64,000 bases of DNA from Exophiala sp. HKRS030 (Eukaryota > Ascomycota > Eurotiomycetes > Chaetothyriales > Herpotrichiellaceae). Made by a program: the position numbers and the translations under genes. How positions within the stretch are numbered: the stretch's first letter is position 1; every line of letters begins with the position of its first letter. Location: NCBI GenBank assembly GCA_023897205.1, contig JAHWDD010000010.1, positions 806,001 through 870,000 of the forward strand, in the 5' to 3' direction. Below are positions 53,718 through 63,902 of the stretch, piece after piece. Under the pieces are notes generated by a model. It had not been told where the DNA came from. It made no database searches and saw nothing but the letters and a program-made list of their open reading frames with translations.

Positions 53718-54518
53718 ATGACGTTAATCATTCATCAACTTTCACCCAACAACGAAGCAGACCTGGCATTGATTCCTGCCATTGCCCGAATTCACCTCGC
53801 GGCATGGTTGACCAACGGCCTCTACAGGACAATCTATTACGGTCCACCTTCTAGTTACCCCGCCATCAACGAATATAATGAAAAACGACACCTCCAGAGT
53901 CTAAAGAAGGACCCTACAGCTAGACTTGCCGTTGTGTGGGATGACACGGTGCGGGAGAAGGACAGGGACGGTGCCGGTGCCGGTGCGAGTACGAGTACAG
54001 ACGGTGATCGTCAACCCTCACCGGATCAAATCATCGCCTGGACAAAGTACAACATCTTCACGACGGCCGAAGGGGCCGAAGAGCGCACGGACACCGGGGA
54101 GAGGTTGGAGTGGCCGGCGTACACCAATCTGGCGCTGGTGACGGGGTTCTGGGAAGCTTTGGTGAAATCCCGAGAACAAAACAATCAGGACATCGGAGCC
54201 CACGTGAGTGTCGACCAACTCGCCACGGACCCGGCACACCACAGGCGCGGAGCGGGGAGGATGTTGATGCAACACGTCGCGGCACAGGCGGACGCCCTGA
54301 ACTTGCCAGTCACTCTGGAGGCGAGTCCTCAGGGGATGAATGTCTACAGGTCGGTCGGCTTCGAGCCTCACCATGAATTTTGGGTGGATCTGGCACGGTT
54401 CGAGGACGGAGGCGACAAAGGTGAAGAATGGACAGAACAACGAGGCAGAAGGGAAGGACAAGGGGAAGGGTGGTACAAAGAGGTCGCCATGGTGAGGGCG
54501 GCACCTACCACGAAGTAG
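53718..54518 (+). CDS. GNAT-family N-acetyltransferase
   Basis: An intronless 266-residue protein starting at ATG 53718. The acetyl-CoA site is the motif A region VSVDQLATDPAHHRRGAGRMLMQHVAAQADA (about 172-202, with R-R-G-A-G pyrophosphate loop). LEASPQGMNVYRSVGFE (motif B) follows. The N-terminal half (IARIHLAAWLTNGLYRTIYYGPPS) resembles fungal GNATs of unknown substrate. A short Gly/Ala/Ser-Thr repeat (GAGAGASTSTDGD) interrupts the domain near residue 86. The last 35 residues are Glu/Gly/Arg-rich. No partner gene suggests its substrate. Confidence 0.88.
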   Translation: MTLIIHQLSPNNEADLALIPAIARIHLAAWLTNGLYRTIYYGPPSSYPAINEYNEKRHLQSLKKDPTARLAVVWDDTVREKDRDGAGAGASTSTDGDRQPSPDQIIAWTKYNIFTTAEGAEERTDTGERLEWPAYTNLALVTGFWEALVKSREQNNQDIGAHVSVDQLATDPAHHRRGAGRMLMQHVAAQADALNLPVTLEASPQGMNVYRSVGFEPHHEFWVDLARFEDGGDKGEEWTEQRGRREGQGEGWYKEVAMVRAAPTTK

Positions 54519-55093
54519 AAAGTAGAAGGTGATGTTTTGTGTAAAAACGAGTATGAACATGAACATGAACATGACTATGACTACAAGGATGGGTAGAAAC
54601 AAGCAATGAGTATGAATGATGAGTCTGAATATAAGGATGACAAGGCTGAATCTTTGAGCCTTGTACGATCACGGGATCTCGGTATTTGAAGAAGCAGTAC
54701 GGAGTAGATAAATCTCTACAACAAGATGTAATCAAAAAAGTAATCCCTACATATCGATCAAGGACAATAATAATCAAAAACTTTTGTATATTGGTCTAGG
54801 ATCTCTCTACCACGTTCAACCTGAAGGATTGTTCTCACTTGACCGCCGATCCACCCCTGTGCCATTCCCGCTATACCGATTAGCACGATTACAAAAATTT
54901 CGGTCGAGTAAGACATCGCCGATAAGCCGATAGATATCATTCCCACCGTATCTCTTTCCATCCGAGATTCTTTTGTTCCTAAGTACAGAGATCTTTTTGT
55001 TCTTCATCTCCAAGACATGCGGTAAAGTCGAGTTCTCAGGACAAAACAAAAAGTAACCTACAACATCATAACCTGATACTACGAAAAAAAAAC
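54519..55093. other. intergenic region
   Basis: Holds a short GAACAT tandem (three copies, 54554-54571) just after the GNAT stop and TACGGAGTA at 54698-54706. An A-run lies just before the next ATG. No gene is seen. Confidence 0.4.
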
Positions 55094-56779
55094 ATGGACG
55101 AAACTCAACCTCTTCTCCCCGACGTTCCACCCGAACCAATACCGAGTGACCTGGACAAAGACATTGTCACTTTCGACGTCGACGGTGACCCCGAGAACCC
55201 AGAAGATTGGCCCAATACGTACAAATGGGGAATCGTGGCCCTACTCGCCTTCATGGCATTCACAGTGTTTGTCCTCACGACCTTGCCTTGCATGACTTTT
55301 CCCATTCCTCTGCCTCGACTGACTTTACTTTCTCCACGACAAGGACGTTCACATGTATATCGGTGGTCCCGGTCGCCAACAGGATAGTCGACGACCTATC
55401 CGGCGGTCACTCGAGCAAATCCTCCAGCGTCCTTCTGGTCACCATCTGGGAATTGGGCGAGGCGGGCGGCCCGTTCCTGATCGCACCCCTCTCCGAGCTC
55501 TTCGGGAGGTACCCGGTCGTCAACGCGGCCAACATCCTCTTCATCTCGGCCACGGCCCTGGCCGCCCTGTGCCGGAGCACCCCTCTCTTCATCGCCGCCC
55601 GGTGCCTGACGGGGGTGGCCGTGGCCTCCAACGTGCTCAACCCGGCCATCGTGGGCGACATGTTTGTCTCGGACCAACGAGGCAGCGCCATGTCCTCCAT
55701 CATGCTGGCGCCCCTGATCGGGGGCGCCACCGGACCCGCCATCGCCGGGGCCATCGCCCAGTCGTTGGGTTGGCGTCAGGTGCTCTGGATGTCGGTCATC
55801 CTCGCCGGCGTCGCCGAAGTCTTGTTCCTCACCTGCTTCCGGGAGACCTACAAGGTGACAATCTTGAGGAGGAAGGCGGCCCGCCGCCGTCGCGAGACGG
55901 GCAACCCCAACCTCCGCGCGGCGTTCGACGTCGGCGAGAAGAACAACAAGGACGGCAGATTCTGGGGGTCCATCGTGCGGCCGCTGGTCGTCTTCGCCGA
56001 CAGTTCGGTCCTCCAAATGCTTTCCGTCTACGGAAGTCTGACCTTTTCTTATTTCTACATCATGAGCACGACGTTGCCCGATATCCTTCAAGATATATAT
56101 CACCTCTCTCCTGCCCTTACGGGGTCGAGTTTCGTTTGTCACAGTAAGGTTCATCCCCGGGGTGGTTTTTCCTTTGTCGTTACACACTTCCCTACTCCCA
56201 CCCCCCCCCCCCCCCCAAGAGTCTGTACACCCGCCATACAACATCCACTGACATGTCTCCGTCCTTTTTACTCGGTTTACAGGCATCGGTTCGGCGATCA
56301 GTGTCATCCTGTGTAATCTCCTCCTGGACCGGATCTATGTCAGGTTACGGAAATCCCACGACGGTGTCGAACAACCCGAGTTTCGTTTACCTTTGGTAAT
56401 CCTGGGAGCCTTCACCATGCCACTTGTGATTGCAATTTACGGTTGGATCCCACAACTTCATTTGTCCTTGGCCGTTTTACTGGTCGGCGTCGGAGCCCTG
56501 GGAATGGCCCTCATCCTGGGAGTGGTCCCCTTGATGGCCTACGTCGTCGACACTTTCAAATTGTACTCGGCCTCGGCCATGACGGCGGTCATCGTCATGC
56601 GTTGCCTCATGGCGACCTTTTTGCCTCTCATGGCCGAACCACTCGTGCGAGCTTTGGGCTGGGGTTGGGGTTTCACCGTCCTCGGTGGGGTGAGTTTGTG
56701 TTTTGCTCCCATCCCGGTCTTGATCTTCAGGTACGGTGCCAAGTGGAGGCAGTGGTCGAAATATACCCGAGAAGAATGA
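55094..56779 (+). CDS. MFS multidrug transporter, DHA1 (12-span) type
   Basis: Three exons (55094-55266, 55344-56143, 56283-56779) encode 489 residues. DPENPEDWPNTYKWGIVALL is the signature entry to span 1 of the DHA1/polyamine-fluconazole group. The first join gives FMAFTVTFTCISVVPVAN. Further motifs are ELGEAGGPFLIAPLSELFGR (motif A region), RCLTGVAVASNVLNPAIVGD and IGGATGPAIAGAIAQSLGWR. The last span ends near WSKYTREE. It is an antiporter-type plasma membrane exporter; substrate is unknown. Intron 2 (139 bp) contains a C-tract of about 16 bases. GC content of exon 2 is clearly higher than in neighbouring genes. Confidence 0.88.
56201..56216 (+). repeat. poly-C tract inside intron 2 of the MFS gene
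   Basis: An uninterrupted run of about 16 C between CCCA and AAGAG, within the 56144-56282 intron. The length may be unstable and prone to sequencing error, but it lies outside the coding exons. Confidence 0.8.
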
Positions 56780-57816
56780 TGGACAAGACACGTGAGAATC
56801 ACCGAGAAGAGAAAAGAAAAACTAGAACAGAACAAAAGACCTTTACGGAGTACGAGTGCCGGGATGAGGAGGATATCTGTGCCTGTTCTTCTCAACGACA
56901 GATAAGAAATGAGTTTTTCAACACACTAAATAGACTCGGACGATTTGGTTTGGTGTACTAAGCAAAAGGAAGAAGAAAAGACAAAAGCAAAACAAAAACG
57001 GGCTATATATTCATGAGCGTTTAATCTATTTGGACGGTTTGTTTTTTTGGATATGGTCACGACTATTATGAAGTATTCAACATGAACCAGGTCAGGACGA
57101 ACCAGGCCAGAATATGGTTGTTGGTTGTGTTCGATGTTGACTCGCCGCCCTGCCCCCCAAAAAAGACAAATGGACGAGGAAATTTTGAGCATGTGGTCGG
57201 TACGTGAACACCATGATCTGCACCTGGAATGTTTTTTTTGGCGGGGATTTTGAGAGATAAGGGTACGGAATATATGGAGCATGGAGTACAAGGTATAATC
57301 ATGTCCGGCCAAACAACGTGTGTCCCGAGTTTGGTGCTCTGTACTTTGGACTTTGTACGTATTCCGTACAATTAAGATCTTTTGGGAGCAGCAGCACAAA
57401 GAACTTCAACATGAATTACAGATTTAGATGCCCACACTTATTGATAGTATTAGGAATACACACACAACACACACACACTCTCTCTCTCTCTCTCTCTCTT
57501 TGAGAACCAGGTTCTACATTATTCATTCATGATGATCCCACGGTAGAAAAGAAAGGAAAAACGTGATGGTAAATTCAGAAAAGAAGAACATCGAAAAAAT
57601 ATGGTGCATGGCGTTTGAAAATACATATATGCGATACCCAACACAACCACTATACACACAAACATACACTATCTCAAGCGCACACACACATACTCGGGAG
57701 TACAGACGTAAATTGAAAAAGAAAACCAAATCTACGCGGCACGTTTCATCCACCTTCCTCGGTCGTCATCGCCAAAAACCCCCCCATCACGACCCTCTCG
57801 AATGCTCTCTCAACAC
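56780..57816. other. intergenic region with microsatellite
   Basis: Holds TACGGAGTA at 56844-56852, a related ATTCCGTAC at 57361-57369, and a compound CA/CT microsatellite at about 57460-57500. No convincing gene; short frames are low complexity. Confidence 0.45.
57460..57500. repeat. compound (CA)n-(CT)n microsatellite
   Basis: ACACACAACACACACACA is followed directly by about ten CT units. Confidence 0.85.
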
Positions 57817-58728
57817 TTAAGAAGTGTAGGATTGGTCGCAACCACCCTTGCAAGATCCCTTGTAGGAGATCTCACCGAAACCGGTACCGGCGACACCACC
57901 GAGGCCGTTGGTCTGCCAGCAAACGTGGTAGTCTGAGCCGCACTGGGTGGTGTCGTCGCACCAGATGGTGGCAGTGCACTTGTCGTTGTTGTCGCAGAGG
58001 GTCAGGCAGGCGGCGAGGGAGTCGGTGGTTCCCTTGTTCCAGAATTGAGGACCGCCCGAGGTGTCGGCGTGGACACCGCAGTTGACGGTGTAGTCGCACT
58101 GGCAAGAACCACCGGCGGTGACAGACTGACCGTTGTCAGCTGGGCAAGTGGCGGCCGCGACGGGAGCAGCGGTGGTGGTAGTGGCGGCGACGGTGGTGGT
58201 GGTGGTTCCCCAACCGTTGTTGGCAGGAGTGGTCGTGGTGGTGGTCGTCGGGGCCGCGGAGGTCGAGGTCCAGTCCAACCAGGTTGGGTCAACCCGGGTG
58301 GTGGTGGTGGTCTTGACGGTCGTGGTGGTGGTGGTCCAGTCCAACCAAGTTGGGTCAACCCAGGTGGTGGTCGTGGGGGCTGGCTTCTTGGTGGTAGTGG
58401 TGGTGTCCCAGTCGACCCAGGTTGGGTCGACCACGGTGGTCGTGGGGGCTGGCTTCTTGGTGGTAGTGGTGTCCCAGTCAACCCAGGTTGGGTCGACCAC
58501 GGTAGTCGTGGTGTCCCAATCGGCCCAGGTAGCTGCTGGGGTGGTGGTGGTCTTCTTAGCAGGCTTGGTGGTAGTGGTGGTGGCAGCCCAGTCGGCCCAT
58601 GTAGGGTCGGCAACCCAGTACCAGTCGCCGGTGACGACCTCGGTGACGACACTGCAGACAGGTCCGTTGGCGACGACGGTGGTCGCGAGGGCGGCCGAAG
58701 CCAAGACAGCGCTGGTGTATTTGACCAT
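57817..58728 (-). CDS. secreted DPTW-repeat protein with cysteine-rich C-terminal domain
   Basis: An intronless 303-residue protein. Residues 1-20 are a signal peptide (MVKYTSAVLASAALATTVVA). Residues ~40-180 contain six tandem units of about 13-25 residues, each with a (D)PTW(V/L/A)DW core and a Thr run mixed with Lys/Pro/Ala. This region is probably heavily O-mannosylated and stiff, with paired tryptophans at fixed spacing. Residues ~200-303 hold 12 cysteines: SCQCDYTVNCG, ACLTLCDNNDKC, IWCDDTTQCGSDYHVCW and GSCKGGC. The central block of that domain resembles PAN/apple-like modules (inference). No GPI signal is visible, so it is probably released or wall-bound. No function is assigned. A TATA element about 190 bp upstream and a purine/A-rich leader suggest strong expression. 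Confidence 0.85.
   Translation of the reverse strand: MVKYTSAVLASAALATTVVANGPVCSVVTEVVTGDWYWVADPTWADWAATTTTTKPAKKTTTTPAATWADWDTTTTVVDPTWVDWDTTTTKKPAPTTTVVDPTWVDWDTTTTTKKPAPTTTTWVDPTWLDWTTTTTTVKTTTTTRVDPTWLDWTSTSAAPTTTTTTTPANNGWGTTTTTVAATTTTAAPVAAATCPADNGQSVTAGGSCQCDYTVNCGVHADTSGGPQFWNKGTTDSLAACLTLCDNNDKCTATIWCDDTTQCGSDYHVCWQTNGLGGVAGTGFGEISYKGSCKGGCDQSYTS
58371..58505 (-). repeat. nearly identical tandem duplication inside the DPTW-repeat gene
   Basis: Copy A (58371-58439, 69 bp) and copy B (58440-58505, 66 bp) differ by one GGT triplet and a few bases. They encode two successive DPTWVDWDTTTT-type units. This is direct evidence of recent unit gain. Confidence 0.85.
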
Positions 58729-60539
58729 GATGATTTTTGTTTTTTTGAGAGGTTCAAAGAGTGACTAGAGCTCGGAGACTCTGGAAGAACCGTTGGTTGG
58801 TAAAGAACGTAAGGACACAAAGGTCGAGTTGTTGTGTGCTGTTTGGAACGATTGTCGGGGAGAAAAGAGAAGAAAACAACAGGCGAGGGACGAGGCGAGT
58901 AATAGTATATAACACAGTGGATGTGTTATTTATGGCCATAGCGGTTCATTTCCTTGATGACGGGACAGATTCACCCACCTGATGGGGGCTAGACAGCCGG
59001 TGGACGTGTGTGGGCAGCCCATTGTTGACCTGGTCCAGAAGGTCCCACTCGTCGGTAACGAAGATCCAATTCAATGGGATCCAGGAGCCAACGTGGTAGG
59101 GGCGCCGAGTTGGTAAATTGGCTGGCGAAAAAACCACAAAAACCTTGGAGTAGATGAGGTGACAGCACCCCCTGACTACTCCCACTACTCACACAAGGCT
59201 GATGAGAGCTGGACTGTGACAGGCTGAAGGGAAGCCAAGTTCAGCCCCAGGATTTGGAGCTAGTGTCGATGGACAGCATAAGGGAAATTGGGACGACGGG
59301 CAGATGAACCAGCCAAGACGTGCTTCTGTTTACCGTAGTGCCCGGTGTTACAGGCGAGCGGGAGGCTTTTTCATTTGAGCACTTTTGTTTGTCGCCGTTG
59401 TCTTACCCCAAGATTTGATATGTACAGTACAGACACTTGAGTCCTCATTGTAGGAATTGACTCGAGGAGAGTAGGTTGAACCACAGCGGAGAGTTTGACA
59501 TAGTTGTACGAGAACAATTCAATTGACAGCAAGCATAGTGAGCGCACAGGTCATGCATGCATGGTTGAAAGATGGAAGACCGAGGTATAGCACTCATCTG
59601 GAGCGAGCGTTACAATCGCATCGCCTGATGAATCTGGCTTGAGACGTTGGGTGGATGGAGCGTTTAGGGGGCAAAACGGCAGAGGAGGGAAAACAACAAA
59701 GAGGGAAAGGCTGAGGATGCCAAGCACGCAATCTTAGAGCAAGTGGAGCTTGGTACCTGACTAGTCCAAAAACAGACAAGGCTAGGAGCTTCTTCGTCGC
59801 GTCGCGTTTATGGCTCTTTTCACTCCATACAGTATGTACGGAGTACGGGAGAAAGAGAGAGAGAGAGACAGAGAGACAGAGAGGAGATCGCAGGATGTCA
59901 ACACCACCAACCATCAACCACACCGGTCCAAACCCTTGCACTTCAGTCCGATTCAGGAATCTCTTTTGCCTTCTACGAGACGGAGCACCTCGCTTAAGCA
60001 ATCCACCGCGTTACCCCCGTCCTCTCTCAAAATATCTTCCCCATCATGCGCGCAATTTCATGATCAACGAGCCTTACTGTACTTTCATCTGCCGGTGCCG
60101 AGTACCCCCGTTCAGCAGACTGCAAGATGAACGTTGAGAACAATGAACAATCACGGTACAAGGGGCCCACGTGTATGGAGCTCACTCAACAAGCGATTTC
60201 CATGCCCAACGTCATACTCGTAGCTACCGAAGCCACCGCAATCGCAATCGCAATCTTTTGGCACCCTTCATTCCATCAATCTCCCCGTCCGTGTGACAGC
60301 GGCTTCTGATTGCGGTGGGTTCCGTCGTGGCTGTTGCTGGGCAAAGTACGGCGCTTCGGAGGTCCAATCAAGGCCAGATGTCTTCTAGAGCCTCTCGAGA
60401 AATCACTTGAGCGAGGCTGCCCTGGTTCTCATTTTCCAAAAACCTCAGATGTACTACTAGATGTGGTTAGACTACTCGAGCAGTGACATCCTCACAGATG
60501 GGTTTCACAGTGCGACCATCAGGGCCGCGCTTGATCCTC
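58729..60539. other. long intergenic region
   Basis: 1.8 kb with no gene I can support. It includes the promoter of the DPTW-repeat gene, TACGGAGTA at 59837-59845 followed by GA/GACA-rich repeats (59851-59884), and short frames on both strands (up to 135 codons) without domains. Confidence 0.45.
58915..58922 (-). promoter_or_regulatory. TATA box of the DPTW-repeat gene
   Basis: On the minus strand TTATATAC lies about 190 bp before the ATG at 58728, a reasonable core-promoter distance in fungi. Confidence 0.4.
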
Positions 60540-62726
60540 TCAGACAATGGAAATCCTCTCCATGTGGCAGAGTCCTTGGTCCAACAAGCTCACCACCTCG
60601 CCGTTCATCATACCTTGAACGTAACACTCTGCCACGATCTCGAACTTGTGACTACCTGCTTCTCCATCTAGAACCGGCCTCAATAACAACGGACAACTGC
60701 AACCAGGCAGGATAGCAACTACATCCTCGAGTCTGGCCACTCTGGGGACTACCGCAAGGTATCCATTTCTTGTCGTCGCGAGCCTCCTACACCACATCCA
60801 ATTGACCACTCTCCCAATGCACTGGTAGTAAAGTTGTGGCTCGCTCTTCATGACTCCAAGATCCTGGAAAATGTCTTCGAGGCGCTTACCACCGACTTGG
60901 AACGATCGATTGCGCTTCAGCCATATGTGTAAGTTCCAGCGCAACGAATCGTCGGTGTCCCCTGTGTCGGGACATGGATCAGGCGGAGCGCATCTATCAT
61001 CCAGAATAGCGGTGTCCAGAACACATTCATGATAAGATTTAGCGGCCTTACCATGCCTGTCTCGACCACCACTCAGCGCCAGCCACAACGCCGTTCTCAG
61101 ACCTTCGTCACCCGAACCGTATGCATTCGCAGCTGACGCAGAGTTCCGGATATCTTGAACACCGTTGAGATCGTCGTCCCAATATCTCGTCCCGCTCAAG
61201 CCGTCAAGCGTGTCGAAGAGCACTGCGTCGGTCGACAAGACTGAACCGTCGTCGCCCAAGAATTCCACGTCGGATGCGTGCATTTCACCATGACTATTGA
61301 ATTCCGGATCGAAGTTGTTCAGCTGGAGCTTGATCTCTTTCAGCAGGTTGGGAGCCCATGACGGAAGACCTTCAATATCCACCTCCGGTCCTTTCTGCTG
61401 CTCACCCGTTTCGCCGCACTGGATGAGCATGCCCAGATCTCCTTCTGAACGAATCCACGTCCTTGCGAAGGACATGTAGACCTCCCGCACTGGAAGCTTA
61501 TAGTCTGTGACAACCTGCGCAGACATGACATCGTCCAAAAGACCTAGGATGCCATACACCTTGTCGGATGGCTTGCGGCACATGGCTATGCGACACCGGG
61601 TGAGCAAGTGTCTTTTGAAGTGAATGTGCGACGAGTGTATTTGTCCATCTTGCAACGTTTGGAAATCTTCGCACTTTTCCCACTGCCAATGCAAGACGTT
61701 ACGATAGGCATCATACACAGTTGGATCGGTGGTCTTGAGGACTTCGCCGAAGCACGCCCCGAGCTCGGGATGTTTACTGGTGGCTTTAAAGAGGTGGAAC
61801 GCATCGTACACTTGGTACATCTTCGCAAAGGTCGTGGCTTCTTTCCCACACAGAATCACCGCGGTCGGCCCGCCGATGGTAAGTTCCTGGATAATCCACA
61901 ATCTCGACCAGTACTCTCGAAGCATCAGTTTAGACAACGCAGGCCAGATCTGCGTGCCGTTCGTTTCCAACTCCTGTCTCAACCATGTCTTGAAGACTTC
62001 GGGCCCGGACTTCCACTTGTCGTCGACGGTGTTGATGAAACGGAGAGCCAGATCGCTGTTGTCGGCTTCGTCGCCGAGCCAGACTACGACGGCGACGGCT
62101 TCCTTGTAGATGTGTCTCATCCTCCTGATTTCTCTGTTGACCTCGGCAGGGTTGCTTTGATCGATACACAAGGCGTCGGCCCATATCCTGCAACCCGACG
62201 ATCGTACCATGTCTGTACCTCTCAACGCAAGCAAAGCCTTTTTCAGATTTCTCTGGACAACATGAGCGTAACCGTCCATTATTATACTGTCGACGTCACT
62301 CTCGTCGCCCCAATTGTAGCTGAGAGCGATGAACGGGTGCCGGCTTCTGTCCACGTTGTTTTGTTGGTCTGCTGCGTTCGTCTCACTCCCAGCATCGCCT
62401 GCATAATTTAATAGTGCAGTATGACTGATCCGACACGATGGCGATATCTTGTTTCCGGCTAATGACCCACCAGTATCACCCTTGTGAGGAGGATGAAGCG
62501 GTCTCCCATCGATGACCGGGCAAGCCTTTTCATGATCAGGCTGAAGAATCTCCAGTACTCGGATATCTCCTGATTCTAGAGGATAGTATTTCATGACTGC
62601 GCAGACTTCTTGCTGATCCTCGTTTTGGTCTTGTGCTTCCGGTTCGTCTCTGTTTGTGGCTTCTGCGCGTACAGGCAGGACGACATCTTTGCCCGATGAT
62701 CGCCATCGTTTGAGGATATTATTCAT
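60540..62726 (-). CDS. HET-domain (heterokaryon incompatibility) protein
   Basis: An intronless 728-residue protein. The HET domain (PF06985 type) spans about 130-290 with its three blocks: FIALSYNWGDESD (132-144), IWADALCIDQSNPAEVNREI (181-200) with the following RRMRHIYKEAVAVVVWLGDE, and REYWSRLWIIQEL. The C-terminal ~400 residues have no repeat (no WD, NACHT or ankyrin motif). They include VVPRVARLEDVVAILPGC, typical of HET-containing proteins. HET domains trigger cell death after non-self recognition in many ascomycetes, but most family members are uncharacterised. Two short frames inside the gene on the other strand are shadows. Confidence 0.9.
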   Translation of the reverse strand: MNNILKRWRSSGKDVVLPVRAEATNRDEPEAQDQNEDQQEVCAVMKYYPLESGDIRVLEILQPDHEKACPVIDGRPLHPPHKGDTGGSLAGNKISPSCRISHTALLNYAGDAGSETNAADQQNNVDRSRHPFIALSYNWGDESDVDSIIMDGYAHVVQRNLKKALLALRGTDMVRSSGCRIWADALCIDQSNPAEVNREIRRMRHIYKEAVAVVVWLGDEADNSDLALRFINTVDDKWKSGPEVFKTWLRQELETNGTQIWPALSKLMLREYWSRLWIIQELTIGGPTAVILCGKEATTFAKMYQVYDAFHLFKATSKHPELGACFGEVLKTTDPTVYDAYRNVLHWQWEKCEDFQTLQDGQIHSSHIHFKRHLLTRCRIAMCRKPSDKVYGILGLLDDVMSAQVVTDYKLPVREVYMSFARTWIRSEGDLGMLIQCGETGEQQKGPEVDIEGLPSWAPNLLKEIKLQLNNFDPEFNSHGEMHASDVEFLGDDGSVLSTDAVLFDTLDGLSGTRYWDDDLNGVQDIRNSASAANAYGSGDEGLRTALWLALSGGRDRHGKAAKSYHECVLDTAILDDRCAPPDPCPDTGDTDDSLRWNLHIWLKRNRSFQVGGKRLEDIFQDLGVMKSEPQLYYQCIGRVVNWMWCRRLATTRNGYLAVVPRVARLEDVVAILPGCSCPLLLRPVLDGEAGSHKFEIVAECYVQGMMNGEVVSLLDQGLCHMERISIV

Positions 62727-63386
62727 CGGTTAGGCTGAGAGATGCTTTTCCTCCTCGCCCCAGCGCTATCCTTTGCCCGACCCAGGCGGCCCAATTGAGG
62801 TGTTGGGCACAATTCACTTGTTTAGGCGAAACCCGGGGGGCCAATGGTGCGTATATCGATGGGTTTTAGTGCTCAGGACTCCGTAGTTTAGTACCTGTAG
62901 TGATGCGCGCAATTCAATACAGACGGTACTTGTACCTGTACCACACAAGTATGTACGTATTTGAAGTTTGGTTCTCGACATACTGTATAGACAACGAAGA
63001 CTTGCCATCATTTCATCTTTTGATTGTGGCAAAAGAAAGATAACAAAAGTTCCTACTCCATAAATGTAACACAGCCACATCCAACAAGTATTCTGTAAAG
63101 TTGTGCGACTGCAGTGATCTGCGAATGATCTTCGGTTCCTCCACATTTTGCGATTCCAGTAAATATATTTATACTCCCCATACATTTATCGATAACGACT
63201 CACTACAATAAATCTTACAGAACACAAAACTATAACATCTTTATTTCAACAAATGATAATCATACCACAATTCATGATTTATGATCCCTTATTCCTTACC
63301 CCTCGTTAATCAAGATAACCGTTCACACACCGAGTGTGAATCCTCCGACCCCATCCTATCTCGGCCAAACACAAACCACCAAGACA
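62727..63386. other. divergent intergenic region
   Basis: Lies between the HET gene (-) and CDC26 (+). It is AT-rich with ACTCCGTA at 62878-62885 and repeated GTACTTGTACCTGTACC words at about 62925-62942. No gene is seen. Confidence 0.4.
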
Positions 63387-63755
63387 ATGCTTCGCCGCAA
63401 ACCTACCGCTCTCACAATAACAAACGAAGACATTGCGGCGTTTGAAGAACAACTCGCCCGCAGACTCGCCTACACGCGATACCTCAAGACCGGTGAAGAT
63501 CCAGAAGGATACTTTCGCAACCATCAACAACAACAGCAGCCGCCTGGTGGTGGTGGTCATTATTACGACCAAGATGCGCAGATGCAGCAGATGACCAACA
63601 ACCAACGCGACGCTGCCAACAATCACAACAACAATGGCATGTCTGCGACAACAACAACAATTGATCCGAACGACGAACTCAAACCTTTACCTGGAGATAA
63701 AGCTCGTATCGTGAGGAGTAGAGAGGATAGAATTATCGGGACGGGAAATAGATGA
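63387..63755 (+). CDS. CDC26: anaphase-promoting complex subunit Cdc26
   Basis: An intronless 122-residue protein starting at ATG 63387. The N-terminus MLRRKPTALTITNEDIAAFE matches the conserved Cdc26 helix that packs into the TPR groove of APC6/Cdc16. The rest is disordered, with Gln/Asn-rich runs (HQQQQQP, NNHNNNG), and the C-terminus SREDRIIGTGNR resembles the end of fungal orthologues. It stabilises the APC/C ubiquitin ligase that drives mitotic exit. An in-frame non-AUG or upstream start near 63336 would mask the buried N-terminal methionine, so 63387 is chosen. Confidence 0.85.
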   Translation: MLRRKPTALTITNEDIAAFEEQLARRLAYTRYLKTGEDPEGYFRNHQQQQQPPGGGGHYYDQDAQMQQMTNNQRDAANNHNNNGMSATTTTIDPNDELKPLPGDKARIVRSREDRIIGTGNR

Positions 63756-63867
63756 CACCGACAAAAACATACACGCAACAATCGCCACCACCCCAAAAAA
63801 AACAGAGAGAAGGATTTGGATCAAATGGGTCAAGACATGATTATGGAGTACGACATTCAAAGTCACG

Positions 63868-63869
<2 letters not shown>

Positions 63870-63902
<33 letters not shown>
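63870..63902. repeat. (GA)n microsatellite
   Basis: About 15 GA units after CDC26, in noncoding sequence near the right edge. Confidence 0.85.

Noticed and set aside
58002..58820. Pro-rich 272-codon frame and Gly/Val-rich frames overlapping the DPTW-repeat gene
   Set aside because: They arise from the same GGT/ACC-rich repeats read in other frames and lack signal peptide or Cys pattern.
59594..60309. Small frames in the 58.7-60.5 kb gap
   Set aside because: Low-complexity, overlapping on both strands, and no splice model joined them into a recognisable protein.
61608..62411. 267-codon + strand frame inside the HET gene
   Set aside because: Antisense shadow of the conserved HET domain.
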